Notes: generated by a model from the letters alone, not told the origin. 25,339 nucleotides of DNA from JBCCTX01 sp964652565 (GCA_964652565.1 CAZZEC010000083.1:1-25339); one strand, 5' to 3'; shown: positions 15,354-23,671, numbered from the stretch's first letter. Made by a program: numbers and translations.

Positions 15354-16985
15354 TTACTTATCCAAATCAGGTAGTGCAAAATCGTCCAGAGGACTATCTT
15401 TAGCCATCATGGCCTCAATATCTTCTGATGTACGGGGGGCCATCTCCGAAAGGTTTATCCAACCGTCTTCTGTAATCAGAACATCATCTTCAATTCTCAC
15501 GGCAATCCCCCACCATTTTTCATCGCAATCGCTGTTCTCAGGGATATAGATCCCAGGTTCTACAGTAATGACTGTATTGGGTTGAAAAGGACCCCGAGTG
15601 CCTTTGTCGTGCACATCCAATCCTAGGTAATGAGAGGTCCCATGCGGGAAATAGCGATGTCTTTGTCCTGGTTCAATTATTCCTAATTCAGCTAATCCTT
15701 CATCAATGACCGCTCTTGCGGCATCATGAGGTGCTCTAAAGGGATTTCCAGGTAAACATGCTTCAAAGCCTGCTTGCTGGGCTTTATAGACCAGATCATA
15801 AATGGCTTTTTGCTCAGGAGAGAATGTTCCGTTTGCAGGTATGGTACGCGTTACGTCGGCAGTATATCCATGATATTCTGCTCCCAGATCCATAAGGACC
15901 AGCTCATCCTGCTCCACTTCAGGCTTGTTATTGGAAATATAGTGAAGCACACAACCGTTGTGCCCAGCACCTACAATGGAAGGATACCCTTCGTATTCTG
16001 AACCATATTTTTTAAATACAAATTCGTGAATACCCTGGATTTCAGTTTCAGACATTCCAGGACGCATGGCCTTCATCACTTCTATTTGACCTATGCAAGA
16101 TATTTCTATGGCCTTCTTGAGCAGTTTCATTTCAGCAGCTAGCTTCGTTTCCCGCAGGATTGACATACACACATCCAGCGTATACGTGTCCAGTTTAGAA
16201 GGAGGGACTTTTTCTTTTACTTCCTTGAGCTTGACTTCATTATCCGCATTGACAAAATCACTCAGAATCTGATCTTGCTCTAAGGTTGGATATCGATTGA
16301 CAAATCGAGCGATCACCTGTGCCACATTAGCACTGTTTTCGATATCTGTGGATTTGATCATTTTGTATAATTGCTCTCTGGCCGGAGAGTAATCTTCGGG
16401 ATATTCTACTTTTTCTTTAAATGTTTCTATTAAACTATACATGTCTGCTTCATCACTTTCACTGTCTCTCACGTCTCCCTTGAAATCATAAAACATGATC
16501 TTGTCAAAAGCATCGAAATCGATAAGATCTTTCATAAATTCCTTCCCATTATAAGCCATCTCAAACCCTAATTTTCCTTTTACTCCTTCTACTCCTAGTC
16601 TCCTTCCCGTCCACATTTCTGCCAACTCGTCGCGCTCTTGCACGAAGATCATTTCATTGTAGGTCTTCCCTTGTTCATTTTTCTGTTCCTCCGAAAAGAT
16701 CACCAAAATAGAATGCGGTTCTCTGTAACCCGTGAGATAGTAAAAGTTGGGATCTTGATGATAGATATAGTCTACATCATTTGCTCTGTTTCGCACAGGA
16801 TTGGCAAAAAACACTGCTACAGAATTTTCGGGCAACATCTCTCTCAGTGCCTCTCTCCTCTCACGATGAAATTCCTTGTCCAGGTAATCATCGGGTAACA
16901 TCACCTCTTGAGCATACATGGGAGAAAAAGCCATACCAAGCATAATGAGTAAGCCCCACCAGCTATAATTATTTTTTGTGTTCAT
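15354..16985 (-). CDS. Secreted Xaa-Pro aminopeptidase (M24B, aminopeptidase P)
   Basis: The enzyme removes an N-terminal residue that precedes proline. The preferred start (ATG at 16985; the frame stays open to a GTG at 17039) gives 543 residues with a signal peptide (1-25, ending SPMYAQ), so it acts in the periplasm or outside. An N-terminal AMP_N domain (about 36-170) precedes the pita-bread catalytic domain (about 285-510). The five metal ligands are visible: D366 (LMDLGAEYHG), D377 (TADVTRT), H452 (HGTSHYLGLDVHD), E476 (TVEPGIYIP) and E499 (VRIEDDVLI). The middle region (170-285) is longer than in E. coli PepP. It is downstream of the TonB receptor on the same strand, 120 bases apart. 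Confidence 0.92.
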   Translation of the reverse strand: MNTKNNYSWWGLLIMLGMAFSPMYAQEVMLPDDYLDKEFHRERREALREMLPENSVAVFFANPVRNRANDVDYIYHQDPNFYYLTGYREPHSILVIFSEEQKNEQGKTYNEMIFVQERDELAEMWTGRRLGVEGVKGKLGFEMAYNGKEFMKDLIDFDAFDKIMFYDFKGDVRDSESDEADMYSLIETFKEKVEYPEDYSPAREQLYKMIKSTDIENSANVAQVIARFVNRYPTLEQDQILSDFVNADNEVKLKEVKEKVPPSKLDTYTLDVCMSILRETKLAAEMKLLKKAIEISCIGQIEVMKAMRPGMSETEIQGIHEFVFKKYGSEYEGYPSIVGAGHNGCVLHYISNNKPEVEQDELVLMDLGAEYHGYTADVTRTIPANGTFSPEQKAIYDLVYKAQQAGFEACLPGNPFRAPHDAARAVIDEGLAELGIIEPGQRHRYFPHGTSHYLGLDVHDKGTRGPFQPNTVITVEPGIYIPENSDCDEKWWGIAVRIEDDVLITEDGWINLSEMAPRTSEDIEAMMAKDSPLDDFALPDLDK

Positions 16986-17082
16986 GCTTTGTTTGATTTT
17001 GAAAAAGTGTATTGGTTTAGATAATCTATTAATATACACAGGGATTGTATACTGTCAAAATGTGCCGTACCATATCATGACG

Positions 17083-17108
17083 TAGTGCCATATCATGATA
17101 TGACACTA
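17083..17108. repeat. Near-perfect palindrome containing the TonB-receptor stop codon
   Basis: A perfect 14-bp palindrome, CATATCATGATATG (17089-17102), is extended by TAGTG (17083-17087) and CACTA (17104-17108) with one unpaired position on each side, giving 12 of 13 paired positions. The receptor stop codon is the outer end (17106-17108). A further copy of CCATATCATGA lies at 17070-17080. It may end transcription of the receptor gene or bind a protein. There is no T-tract. Confidence 0.6.
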
Positions 17109-19622
17109 CCGAAACCGAAAAATGACCCTGGCATTTAGCAGCCGTGCAGAAAGGAAATTGGGTACAGCAAATTGGCGATTGTTGATATCCTGAATCCATA
17201 TATGGGAGACGGTATTTTCCCTTTGAAAAAGATTAAAAATTTCCAGGGTAGCCCAAATTGATTCTACACCTATGGCTTGTCCTCTCGTTTCATTGGGAGA
17301 GAATGTGATTACTTTGCTGAATCCCAGGTCTACCCGCTGGTAAGCGGGAAAGTCAAAGGCGGTACGATTTTCAAACACCCTGGGAGGACCAAATCGAAGG
17401 CCACTTCCAAAGATATAATTCACATGCACTTTGAATGTAGGATTTAACGGCAGCTCATCTTGAAAATACATGGAAAATGTGAATCGTTGATCTGTAGGCC
17501 TGGGTATAGGTCCTCTTTCGTCGCCTATGATATCTTCTTCGGTCTTTAACAATCCTACACTCACCCAGGAATCTACTCCTTGTATAAATTCTCCGTTTAA
17601 TCGAGCATCTAGCCCATAAGCATATCCGTCAGCCACTTCGTCAGGGTAATATCTGAGTCTGATATTTTGAATCTCATAGGGGATCAGGTTTGACAATCGT
17701 TTGTAATAAGCCTCCGCTAACAGCTTAAAAGGTCTTCCCCATGCATTGAATTGATAATCCAGTCCTGCAATCATATGCACAGACTGTTGGGGATTGATAT
17801 TCAGATTGAGTGTACCATCCAACCTGCGATATTCTCTGTAAAAGGGGGGTTGCTGATAAAATCCTGTAGCAAGTCTAAGCCGTAGGTTATTACCGGTTTC
17901 CAAGCGTGAAAAATCCTGAACAAACTGTATTCTGGGACTGATCATCCATTCATCTATCAGATCGTGATATATGACCCTGCCCCCTGTCACTAACGTTTTG
18001 GTACGATCGAGTTGCCATTCATGCTGGACATATGCTTTGTAAATGTTTGCTTGTAGATTAGCCTCTCCTCTGATATACTCATCTACATTAAATGCACTGT
18101 TCCTATCTACGATGTAATCTGCCGAATCCAGTGCTACATATTCTTTTAAATCATCTTCTATTTCCTGACGTTCGTATTTTATTCCCCACAGCAATCGGTG
18201 CTTGCGTGTTCCTCTGATATTCCATTCTCCTTTAAATTGTCCACTTAATACGCTTGCCCTCAGATAATTTCTTGCATGACGTATTTCTGAACCTACACCG
18301 AGATCGAATGAAGACTCATTAAATTCGTCTGAACCGAAGCTCGTATTTACTTCTCCCAACAGATATCCTCCTTCTACATCTATCAATTCATTTTCTTGGG
18401 TACGAAAACCCGTCAAAATATAATCTAGCTTTAACCTTAAATTAGGTCTGTAGGTCAACATCACAGCGGCTAGTCCTGTAGTATAGGAGCTGACTTCCTG
18501 ACCTGCAAATCCCACCCTGATACGAAATGCTTGTTGAATCGTCCCAAATGTTGATTCACGCCCTCCTGGTTCAAATTCGAAGCGATTGCGTGTGATAGCG
18601 AAAAACGTGGTTATTTTTAATGGTTCATTGGGATAGTAAACAGTATCAATTTTGCCGTTATTCAACGTTTTATACAAAGGGTCACGATCCTGATATTTGG
18701 GAGAATAGGTAAACATACCCTGAACATCCATATAATTAGGCTGGTATTCTCCTGTTGTTTCCAGGCTGTTAAAGAGGTAGGAAGTAGCAAAGCGTCGGGC
18801 TCCCATGAGATAGGTAAATTTGCCGGGGTTCCCGTTTTTTCCTTTCGAACGTCCCTCGGCGTGTAGATTTACCGTAATAAGACCAAGTTCTGCCGTAGCT
18901 TTAAATTCTCTGGGAGTCTTGTACGTAATATCCAATACAGAAGAAAGCTTGTCCCCATATTGCGCAGAAAACCCCCCTGTACTGAAACGCACTTCCTGAG
19001 CCAGATCCGGATTAGAAAATCCTAGCCCCTCCTGCTGGCCAGCACGGGCAAGAAAAGGTCGATAGATTTCAATGCCATTTACATATACCAGATTTTCATC
19101 GAAATTACCCCCTCTTACTCTATACTGCGATGAAAACTCGTTATTGGAAGCAACTCCTGGCATGGACCTCATCGCTGCTTCTATAGATCGATTGAAAGAG
19201 GGCATTTCAATCAACTTTTCGGTTTCGATGGGAAGTAATTGCATTTGGAGTGGATCATCCAGGTCTGTGGGGTCTCTTTCATCCGTAATCACAGATTCTT
19301 CCAGCGTGATCTCAAGCATTTTTACACTTCTAAAGATTGTAAACCCAGACTTAATTTCGATTTGAAATCTCACTTCCTGGTGCGTAGCATGCGAGATGCG
19401 TATGGTGTAAATCTCATTACCAGGTAGTGAAATTTCAAAATTACCTTCTGAATCGGATTGAGTCCTGTAGGAAGTTGTTTCTACCACAACACTCGCATTG
19501 TCAATAGGTTGGTTGTCAGGATTTACTATTTTTCCCCTAAGTACACCATCCTGTGCATACAGAGACGAGATAAATAGGAAGGAAGCAAGTATAAGAATAC
19601 TGGATTTGGCGTAATACATCAT
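17106..19622 (-). CDS. TonB-dependent outer-membrane receptor with carboxypeptidase-like N-terminal domain
   Basis: This is a 22-stranded outer-membrane transporter type powered by TonB. From ATG at 19622 it has 838 residues: signal peptide (1-24, ending SSLYAQ); a carboxypeptidase-regulatory-like beta domain (about 27-105, GVLRGKIVNPDNQPIDNASV, SDSEGNFEISLP); plug domain (about 135-240, RVRGGNFDENLVYVNGIEIY, GGFSAQYGDKLSSVLDI); and the barrel to the end, closing with an aromatic-rich strand (ARVIFRFR). No SusD partner is adjacent, so it is not a classic SusCD pair; the substrate is unknown. A TTG start at 19631 is possible but overlaps the promoter element, so ATG 19622 is preferred. Confidence 0.92.
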   Translation of the reverse strand: MMYYAKSSILILASFLFISSLYAQDGVLRGKIVNPDNQPIDNASVVVETTSYRTQSDSEGNFEISLPGNEIYTIRISHATHQEVRFQIEIKSGFTIFRSVKMLEITLEESVITDERDPTDLDDPLQMQLLPIETEKLIEMPSFNRSIEAAMRSMPGVASNNEFSSQYRVRGGNFDENLVYVNGIEIYRPFLARAGQQEGLGFSNPDLAQEVRFSTGGFSAQYGDKLSSVLDITYKTPREFKATAELGLITVNLHAEGRSKGKNGNPGKFTYLMGARRFATSYLFNSLETTGEYQPNYMDVQGMFTYSPKYQDRDPLYKTLNNGKIDTVYYPNEPLKITTFFAITRNRFEFEPGGRESTFGTIQQAFRIRVGFAGQEVSSYTTGLAAVMLTYRPNLRLKLDYILTGFRTQENELIDVEGGYLLGEVNTSFGSDEFNESSFDLGVGSEIRHARNYLRASVLSGQFKGEWNIRGTRKHRLLWGIKYERQEIEDDLKEYVALDSADYIVDRNSAFNVDEYIRGEANLQANIYKAYVQHEWQLDRTKTLVTGGRVIYHDLIDEWMISPRIQFVQDFSRLETGNNLRLRLATGFYQQPPFYREYRRLDGTLNLNINPQQSVHMIAGLDYQFNAWGRPFKLLAEAYYKRLSNLIPYEIQNIRLRYYPDEVADGYAYGLDARLNGEFIQGVDSWVSVGLLKTEEDIIGDERGPIPRPTDQRFTFSMYFQDELPLNPTFKVHVNYIFGSGLRFGPPRVFENRTAFDFPAYQRVDLGFSKVITFSPNETRGQAIGVESIWATLEIFNLFQRENTVSHIWIQDINNRQFAVPNFLSARLLNARVIFRFR

Positions 19623-19628
19623 CAGGGG

Positions 19629-19657
19629 CAAATATACAGGATTGCAGCGAATGCCAA
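19629..19657 (-). promoter_or_regulatory. Promoter abutting the TonB-receptor start codon
   Basis: On the minus strand TTG (19657-19655) lies 18 bases before TATATTTG (19636-19629), a match to the phylum promoter. The ATG at 19622 follows after six bases, the same spacing as at the DUF4271 gene, so the transcript may be leaderless or nearly so. Confidence 0.55.
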
Positions 19658-19701
19658 TAGGGAAATATTAGGTACGATACTTTTATAATATTTTCTCGAT
19701 T

Positions 19702-19911
19702 TAGTATTAATTAGTATTTTCGCTTTTATGTCGTAAACGATCCTAGCTATACATACNNNNNNNNNNNNNNNNNNNNNNNNNNNNNNNNNNNNNNNNNNNN
19801 NNNNNNNNNNNNNNNNNNNNNNNNNNNNNNNNNNNNNNNNNNNNNNNNNNNNNNNNTAGTATTAATTAGTATTTTCGCTTTTATGTCGTAAACGATCCTA
19901 GCTATACATAC
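19702..19911. other. Scaffold gap of 100 N flanked by identical 55-base edges
   Basis: Positions 19757-19856 are N. The 55 bases before (19702-19756) and after (19857-19911) are identical, which is what two contigs ending in the same k-mer give. The whole region 19623-20122 between the divergent TonB-receptor and M1 genes shows no gene; the right part (19912-20122) is A/T-rich with no clear promoter or hairpin. Confidence 0.95.
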
Positions 19912-20122
19912 ATTGTTCTCAGTAAGAATTTCTTACATGTAGCCATTTTCGATCTAAGATATATTACAATTTTATTCATTACATTTAATTGTTAAAATCG
20001 TCTAAAGTAAAATTGAAAATACCTGACAATCATATTATTAAGTTGATGTCTGCATCCTGTAAAGTTATCAATGAGATATGTAATACTTTAGGCAACTGAG
20101 TTGTTAACCATTATTTTCAATT

Positions 20123-22300
20123 ATGATGAGATTCATTTTATTGACATTGTGTGCGGTATTCATTCAGTATATGGCGAATGCACAACCGGGAAAGCACACT
20201 GAGAAATTTGAGCAATTGGAATATGAACTTCCCGATCCGACCCTATACAGAAATGCTGCGGGTGCCCCAGGGCCTGCTTATTGGCAAAATACTGCGGATT
20301 ACGAGATCAATGTCACACTCGATGATACCAAACAAAGTATTCAAGGGGAAGAAACGATTACCTATCACAATGAATCACCAGATGAATTGACATATTTATG
20401 GGTGCAGTTGGACCAGAATGTGCGAGCGAAAAATTCTGTATCCAAGCAAACGCAGAAAAATTCCATGCGTCCTGTGATGCCTTCCTCAACGATTAAAGGT
20501 ATTCTACCCCAGGAGTTTGAAGGAGGACATCAGATTACATCAGTAACAGATAAGGATGGTAATGAATTGAATTATGCTATTAATGGAACCATGATGGTAG
20601 TAGACTTACCTACCCCCTTGGCTTCAGGAGCAGAGACTTCCTTTAATATCTCCTGGTCTTATAATATCAATAATATTGGGGAAGATAGGGGGCGTTCGGG
20701 ATATGAGTATTTTCCAAAGGATGGTAATTATATATATACAATTGCACAATTTTTTCCAAGAATGTGTGTGTATAATGATGTTGAAGGATGGCAGAACAAA
20801 CAGTTCTTGGGGAGTGGTGAGTTTGCGTTACCCTTTGGAGACTATCATGTAGAGATTACAGTTCCAGATGATCATATTCTTGCCGCTACGGGTACATTGC
20901 TCAATGCTGAAGAAGTATTAAATGAAATTCAACGCGAGCGATATGAAAAGGCTAAAACGTCTGATGATATTGAATGGATTGTAACACCAGAAGAAGCAAG
21001 AGAGAATGAACAGACGCCTCCTTCAGGTACTAAAACCTGGATTTTTGAAGCAGACAGCGTACGAGACTTTGCATTTGCGACATCGAGGAAGTTTATGTGG
21101 GACGCTAAGGGAGTCGATATAGATGGAAAGATCGTTATGGCCGAATCGCTATATCCAAACGAAGCCAATCCGCTTTGGGAAGAGTATTCTACCCAAGCAG
21201 TAATACATACCTTAGAATTCTATTCGGATTTTACCTTTGCCTATCCTTATTCTAAAGCAATTTCTGTAAATATAGAGCATGTAGGAGGAATGGAATATCC
21301 AATGATTTGTTTTAATCAGGGCAGACCTAGAGAAGATGGACAATATGGGGATCAAATGAAGTACTGGCTAATAGGCGTGGTCATTCACGAAGTAGGTCAT
21401 AACTTTTTTCCTATGATCGTAAATTCTGATGAGCGGCAGTGGACGTGGATGGATGAGGGATTGAATACGTTTGTGGAGACATTGGCTGAACTAGAGTGGG
21501 AAGAAAGCTTTCCCGCGAGAGGTCGGCCTCAATACATGATACCGTATATGAGCTTGGAGCCATCTATGCTGAGTCCTATCATGACAAATTCTGAACAGGT
21601 TCAGAATCTGGGATATAATGCTTACCTCAAACCTGCTGCTGCACTCATGATTTTGCGAGAAACTGTCATGGGGCCAGTATTATTTGATCGGGCATTTAAG
21701 GCATACTCCAGAAAGTGGGCATTTAAACATCCTACTCCCGCAGACTTTTTCCGAACGATGGAAGATGCCTCAGGGGTAGATCTGGATTGGTTTTGGAGAG
21801 GTTGGTTTTATGGGGTGGAACCTGTAGATATGGAATTGAACCGGGTGAGTTATTTCAAGGTAAAGGGAATTGATGAAATTAATGTGAATGAAGATGAGGA
21901 AGATATGAAGGATCTGGATGAAGAGACCTTGAAGATTATGGAGATGTTAAATGATTATGAGACCTTTGAATTATTTGATGAAACGCTTCTGGATACAATG
22001 AAGACCCTTCATTTTTATGAAATCAATGTAAAGAATGTAGGGGGCTTGGTAATGCCTGTGATTGTACATTTCAAATATATGGATGGGGCAGAAGAAACGG
22101 TTCAAATACCTGTGGAAATCTGGAGAAAGAATGCTGAGGAGTTTACAAAAGTCTTTGCCACAGATAAGCAGGTGCTGCAAATAGTATTAGATCCTGACAA
22201 TGATACCGCAGATATCAACTCAGAAAATAACTACTGGCCAGCAATCGAAATACCAAGTAGGCTTCAACAGTTTAAGTCAAAGATTTCGCCACAGAAATAA
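20123..22300 (+). CDS. Secreted M1-family metallopeptidase
   Basis: A zinc aminopeptidase of the M1 (gluzincin) family, 725 residues, with a signal peptide (1-21, ending QYMANAQ), so it acts in the periplasm or outside. The N-terminal beta domain (about 55-330) leads into the catalytic domain with the exopeptidase motif GGMEYP (388-393) and the zinc site HEVGH-x18-E (H422, E423, H426, E445). Family members trim N-terminal residues from peptides. The C-terminal half (about 560-715) has a strongly acidic stretch (INVNEDEEDMKDLDEE near 590-606) and no T9SS C-terminal sorting signal is recognised. The start could also be the next codon, also ATG. It stands alone on this strand. Confidence 0.92.
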   Translation: MMRFILLTLCAVFIQYMANAQPGKHTEKFEQLEYELPDPTLYRNAAGAPGPAYWQNTADYEINVTLDDTKQSIQGEETITYHNESPDELTYLWVQLDQNVRAKNSVSKQTQKNSMRPVMPSSTIKGILPQEFEGGHQITSVTDKDGNELNYAINGTMMVVDLPTPLASGAETSFNISWSYNINNIGEDRGRSGYEYFPKDGNYIYTIAQFFPRMCVYNDVEGWQNKQFLGSGEFALPFGDYHVEITVPDDHILAATGTLLNAEEVLNEIQRERYEKAKTSDDIEWIVTPEEARENEQTPPSGTKTWIFEADSVRDFAFATSRKFMWDAKGVDIDGKIVMAESLYPNEANPLWEEYSTQAVIHTLEFYSDFTFAYPYSKAISVNIEHVGGMEYPMICFNQGRPREDGQYGDQMKYWLIGVVIHEVGHNFFPMIVNSDERQWTWMDEGLNTFVETLAELEWEESFPARGRPQYMIPYMSLEPSMLSPIMTNSEQVQNLGYNAYLKPAAALMILRETVMGPVLFDRAFKAYSRKWAFKHPTPADFFRTMEDASGVDLDWFWRGWFYGVEPVDMELNRVSYFKVKGIDEINVNEDEEDMKDLDEETLKIMEMLNDYETFELFDETLLDTMKTLHFYEINVKNVGGLVMPVIVHFKYMDGAEETVQIPVEIWRKNAEEFTKVFATDKQVLQIVLDPDNDTADINSENNYWPAIEIPSRLQQFKSKISPQK

Positions 22301-22331
22301 TAGAGTATTGGATTTAGGTAGAGATACGATG

Positions 22332-22403
22332 AATACCATTGGTTATTTTAATACCAAGATGTAATTAACTTGGGTAGAGGCTTGTTATCGGCTCTTAATA
22401 CCA
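22332..22403 (+). promoter_or_regulatory. Three AATACCA repeats before the toxin-antitoxin pair
   Basis: AATACCA occurs at 22332-22338, 22350-22356 and 22397-22403, in the 155-base gap before the antitoxin. The second copy overlaps a CCAAG/CTTGG hairpin (22354-22373). Such repeats often bind the antitoxin/toxin complex in autoregulation. A near -7 element (TGTATTTG, 22424-22431, one mismatch) lies between them and the gene. Confidence 0.35.
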
Positions 22404-22455
22404 AAGTTCATTACATTTTAACCTGTATTTGAGAAATTCGTATAAAAAAAACATT

Positions 22456-22623
22456 ATGACTATAGTCATCAAAAAATCATTTACTGATAGGGAAAAGCTT
22501 GAAAAAGTACTCAAGTCATTGAAAAAGGATGGAAAGTTTGATGCCTTTAAATACTGTGGCGTAATCACCCTAAAGAAATCTCCGCTAATGATTCAAAAGC
22601 AAATGAGAGATGAATGGGAGTAG
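22456..22623 (+). CDS. Small antitoxin-like protein paired with a PIN toxin
   Basis: The 55-residue basic protein (TIVIKKSFTDREKLEKVLKS...) has no family hallmark that I can name with certainty. Its C-terminus (CGVITLKKSPLMIQKQMRDE) fits small Bacteroidota antitoxins that wrap around a PIN partner with a tail of the form KxDPLxIQKxxRxEW. The last 14 bases overlap the PIN gene, a typical antitoxin-toxin layout. The start is ATG 22456; an upstream TTG at 22429 keeps the frame open but sits in a promoter-like motif. Confidence 0.65.
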   Translation: MTIVIKKSFTDREKLEKVLKSLKKDGKFDAFKYCGVITLKKSPLMIQKQMRDEWE

Positions 22624-22981
22624 TCTTTTGATAGATACAAACATTGCCTTATACTTGCTGGATGGTGATAAAACCTTAGCTAAACTCTTGAATAGACAAG
22701 ATATTTACATATCATTTATATTTGAATTAGAACTTTTAGGCTATCAGGGGATAAAGCAAGAGGAACAAGATAAAATATATGGTTTTTTGAAGGAATGTAT
22801 CATCATAGATATAAATCAGACAATTAAAGATCTGACTATTGAATTAAGACAAGATCATAAAATTAAATTACCAGATGCAATAATCGCTGCTACTTCTGAA
22901 TATATGAATATACCCCTAATTTCTGCTGATATTGGATTCGAAAAGCTCGATAGAATACAATTTCTAAGGTACGAAATATAG
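22610..22981 (+). CDS. PIN-domain toxin (VapC-like ribonuclease)
   Basis: A 123-residue PIN protein, probably the RNA-cleaving toxin of a type II pair. The acidic metal-binding residues are present: D9 in LIDTNIALYLL, E41 in ELLGYQ, D89 in LPDAIIAAT and D107 in ISADIGFEK. Length and motif spacing are those of VapC-type toxins, which cut tRNA or rRNA in characterised cases; the target here is unknown. It overlaps the preceding antitoxin frame by 14 bases. There is no sign of damage. Confidence 0.88.
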   Translation: MNGSSLLIDTNIALYLLDGDKTLAKLLNRQDIYISFIFELELLGYQGIKQEEQDKIYGFLKECIIIDINQTIKDLTIELRQDHKIKLPDAIIAATSEYMNIPLISADIGFEKLDRIQFLRYEI

Positions 22982-23080
22982 AAATAGACTATTCGAGTTA
23001 TACAAGTCAAAGGAATTGTCAATCAAGGCAAACATATATCTATATAAAATATTATAATGATTGTAATTTGTATATTATAG

Positions 23081-23158
23081 TTATTTATTTAGATCTCTCT
23101 CTAAGGAATTTGGGATGAGTCCGACTAAGTTTGTGAAAGAAGAATGTTGATCAGTTGG
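23081..23158 (-). pseudogene. Possible C-terminal scrap of an AraC-type regulator
   Basis: In the 196-base gap between the PIN gene and the DUF2805 gene, the minus strand reads PTDQHSSFTN followed by LVGLIPNSLERDLNK and a stop. This resembles the end of the AraC helix-turn-helix domain (pattern DQSHFTN-FK--VG-TP--F), with the FK part missing and no start or upstream domain. It could be a decayed gene end or a chance match. Confidence 0.25.
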
Positions 23159-23177
23159 AAATAAAGAAATAGAACAA

Positions 23178-23468
23178 TTATCGTTTACTAATCCTATTGC
23201 TACTAATATCTTTCTGTCGAGAACATCTATGGCGTCCTTCAGAAAATACACGCTTCTTCATATGCTTGGTTGATCGATCTTGAACGCGTTTTCTCCACAT
23301 TCTCCAGCTAGAACGCTTCATTTCTTCCCGCATGAGTTTGATCACATCTTTTTCTGGCACACCAAACTGCCATTCGATGGCATCAAAGGGTGTACGGTCT
23401 TCCCATGCCATTTCAACAATTCTATCTACCTGTCGTGTTTCGAGGTCGTATTTTTCTTTGACTTTCAT
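23178..23468 (-). CDS. TIGR03643/DUF2805 family small protein
   Basis: The 96-residue protein matches an uncharacterised family of about 90 residues common in marine bacteria and rich in conserved Trp and Met. The core DRIVEMAWEDRTPFDAIEWQ, then FGVPEKDVIKLMREEM (about 15-50), looks like a helix-turn-helix; SSWRMWRKRVQDRSTKH and the basic tail RCSRQKDISSNRISKR complete the family pattern. The frame stays open upstream to 23684, but that extension is the antisense of the DUF2256 gene and does not belong to the family, so ATG 23468 is chosen. It is divergent to DUF2256-photolyase, 41 bases apart. DNA binding is inferred from the HTH-like look only. Confidence 0.85.
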   Translation of the reverse strand: MKVKEKYDLETRQVDRIVEMAWEDRTPFDAIEWQFGVPEKDVIKLMREEMKRSSWRMWRKRVQDRSTKHMKKRVFSEGRHRCSRQKDISSNRISKR

Positions 23469-23476
23469 AATGTATA

Positions 23477-23499
23477 AACAATCATGAGAAAAGATTGTT
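23477..23499. promoter_or_regulatory. Perfect 7-bp dyad in the divergent promoter region
   Basis: AACAATC (23477-23483) and GATTGTT (23493-23499) are perfect inverted copies with a 9-base spacer, placed in the 41-base gap between the divergent DUF2805 and DUF2256 starts. It is a candidate operator controlling both sides. No TAnnTTTG element is seen in the gap. Confidence 0.45.
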
Positions 23500-23509
23500 C
23501 CAAAACTGT

Positions 23510-23671
23510 ATGAAACAAAAGAAGTATACCAAATCTCATCTTCCCGAGAAAACATGTCCTGTTTGTCAACGTCCTTTTTCATGGAGGAAAAAATGGGCAG
23601 ACTGTTGGGAGGAAGTTGTGTATTGTAGTGAAAGGTGTAGGAGAAACAAGCGTAAATCTCGCCTGACTTAA
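23510..23671 (+). CDS. DUF2256 family zinc-ribbon-like small protein
   Basis: A 53-residue gene easily missed because of its length. The protein has LPEKTCPVCQRPFSWRKKW followed by YCSERCRRNKRK: the cysteine pattern C16-x2-C19 ... C39-x3-C43 and the RPFSWRKKW core are the DUF2256 signature. It is likely a small metal-binding protein. The ATG at 23510 is the only suitable start, and the reading frame ends 34 bases before the photolyase ATG, so the two are probably one operon. The opposite-strand long frame over this DNA is its shadow. The function of the family is unknown; it is often encoded near photolyase/cryptochrome genes. Confidence 0.85.
   Translation: MKQKKYTKSHLPEKTCPVCQRPFSWRKKWADCWEEVVYCSERCRRNKRKSRLT

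Noticed and set aside
17031..17058. TTGACA-N16-TATATT on the minus strand upstream of the aminopeptidase gene, resembling an E. coli sigma-70 promoter
   Set aside because: The main sigma factor of Bacteroidota recognises TTG/TAnnTTTG; in A/T-rich DNA such a match is weak evidence, so it is not listed as a promoter.
19632..20122. Transposon or duplication explaining the repeated 55 bases around the N run
   Set aside because: Exact identity that ends precisely at both gap edges and the round 100-N length point to a scaffolding artefact.
22429..22455. TTG start adding nine residues to the antitoxin
   Set aside because: The TTG is part of a promoter-like TGTATTTG, and the ATG at 22456 begins a normal small antitoxin.
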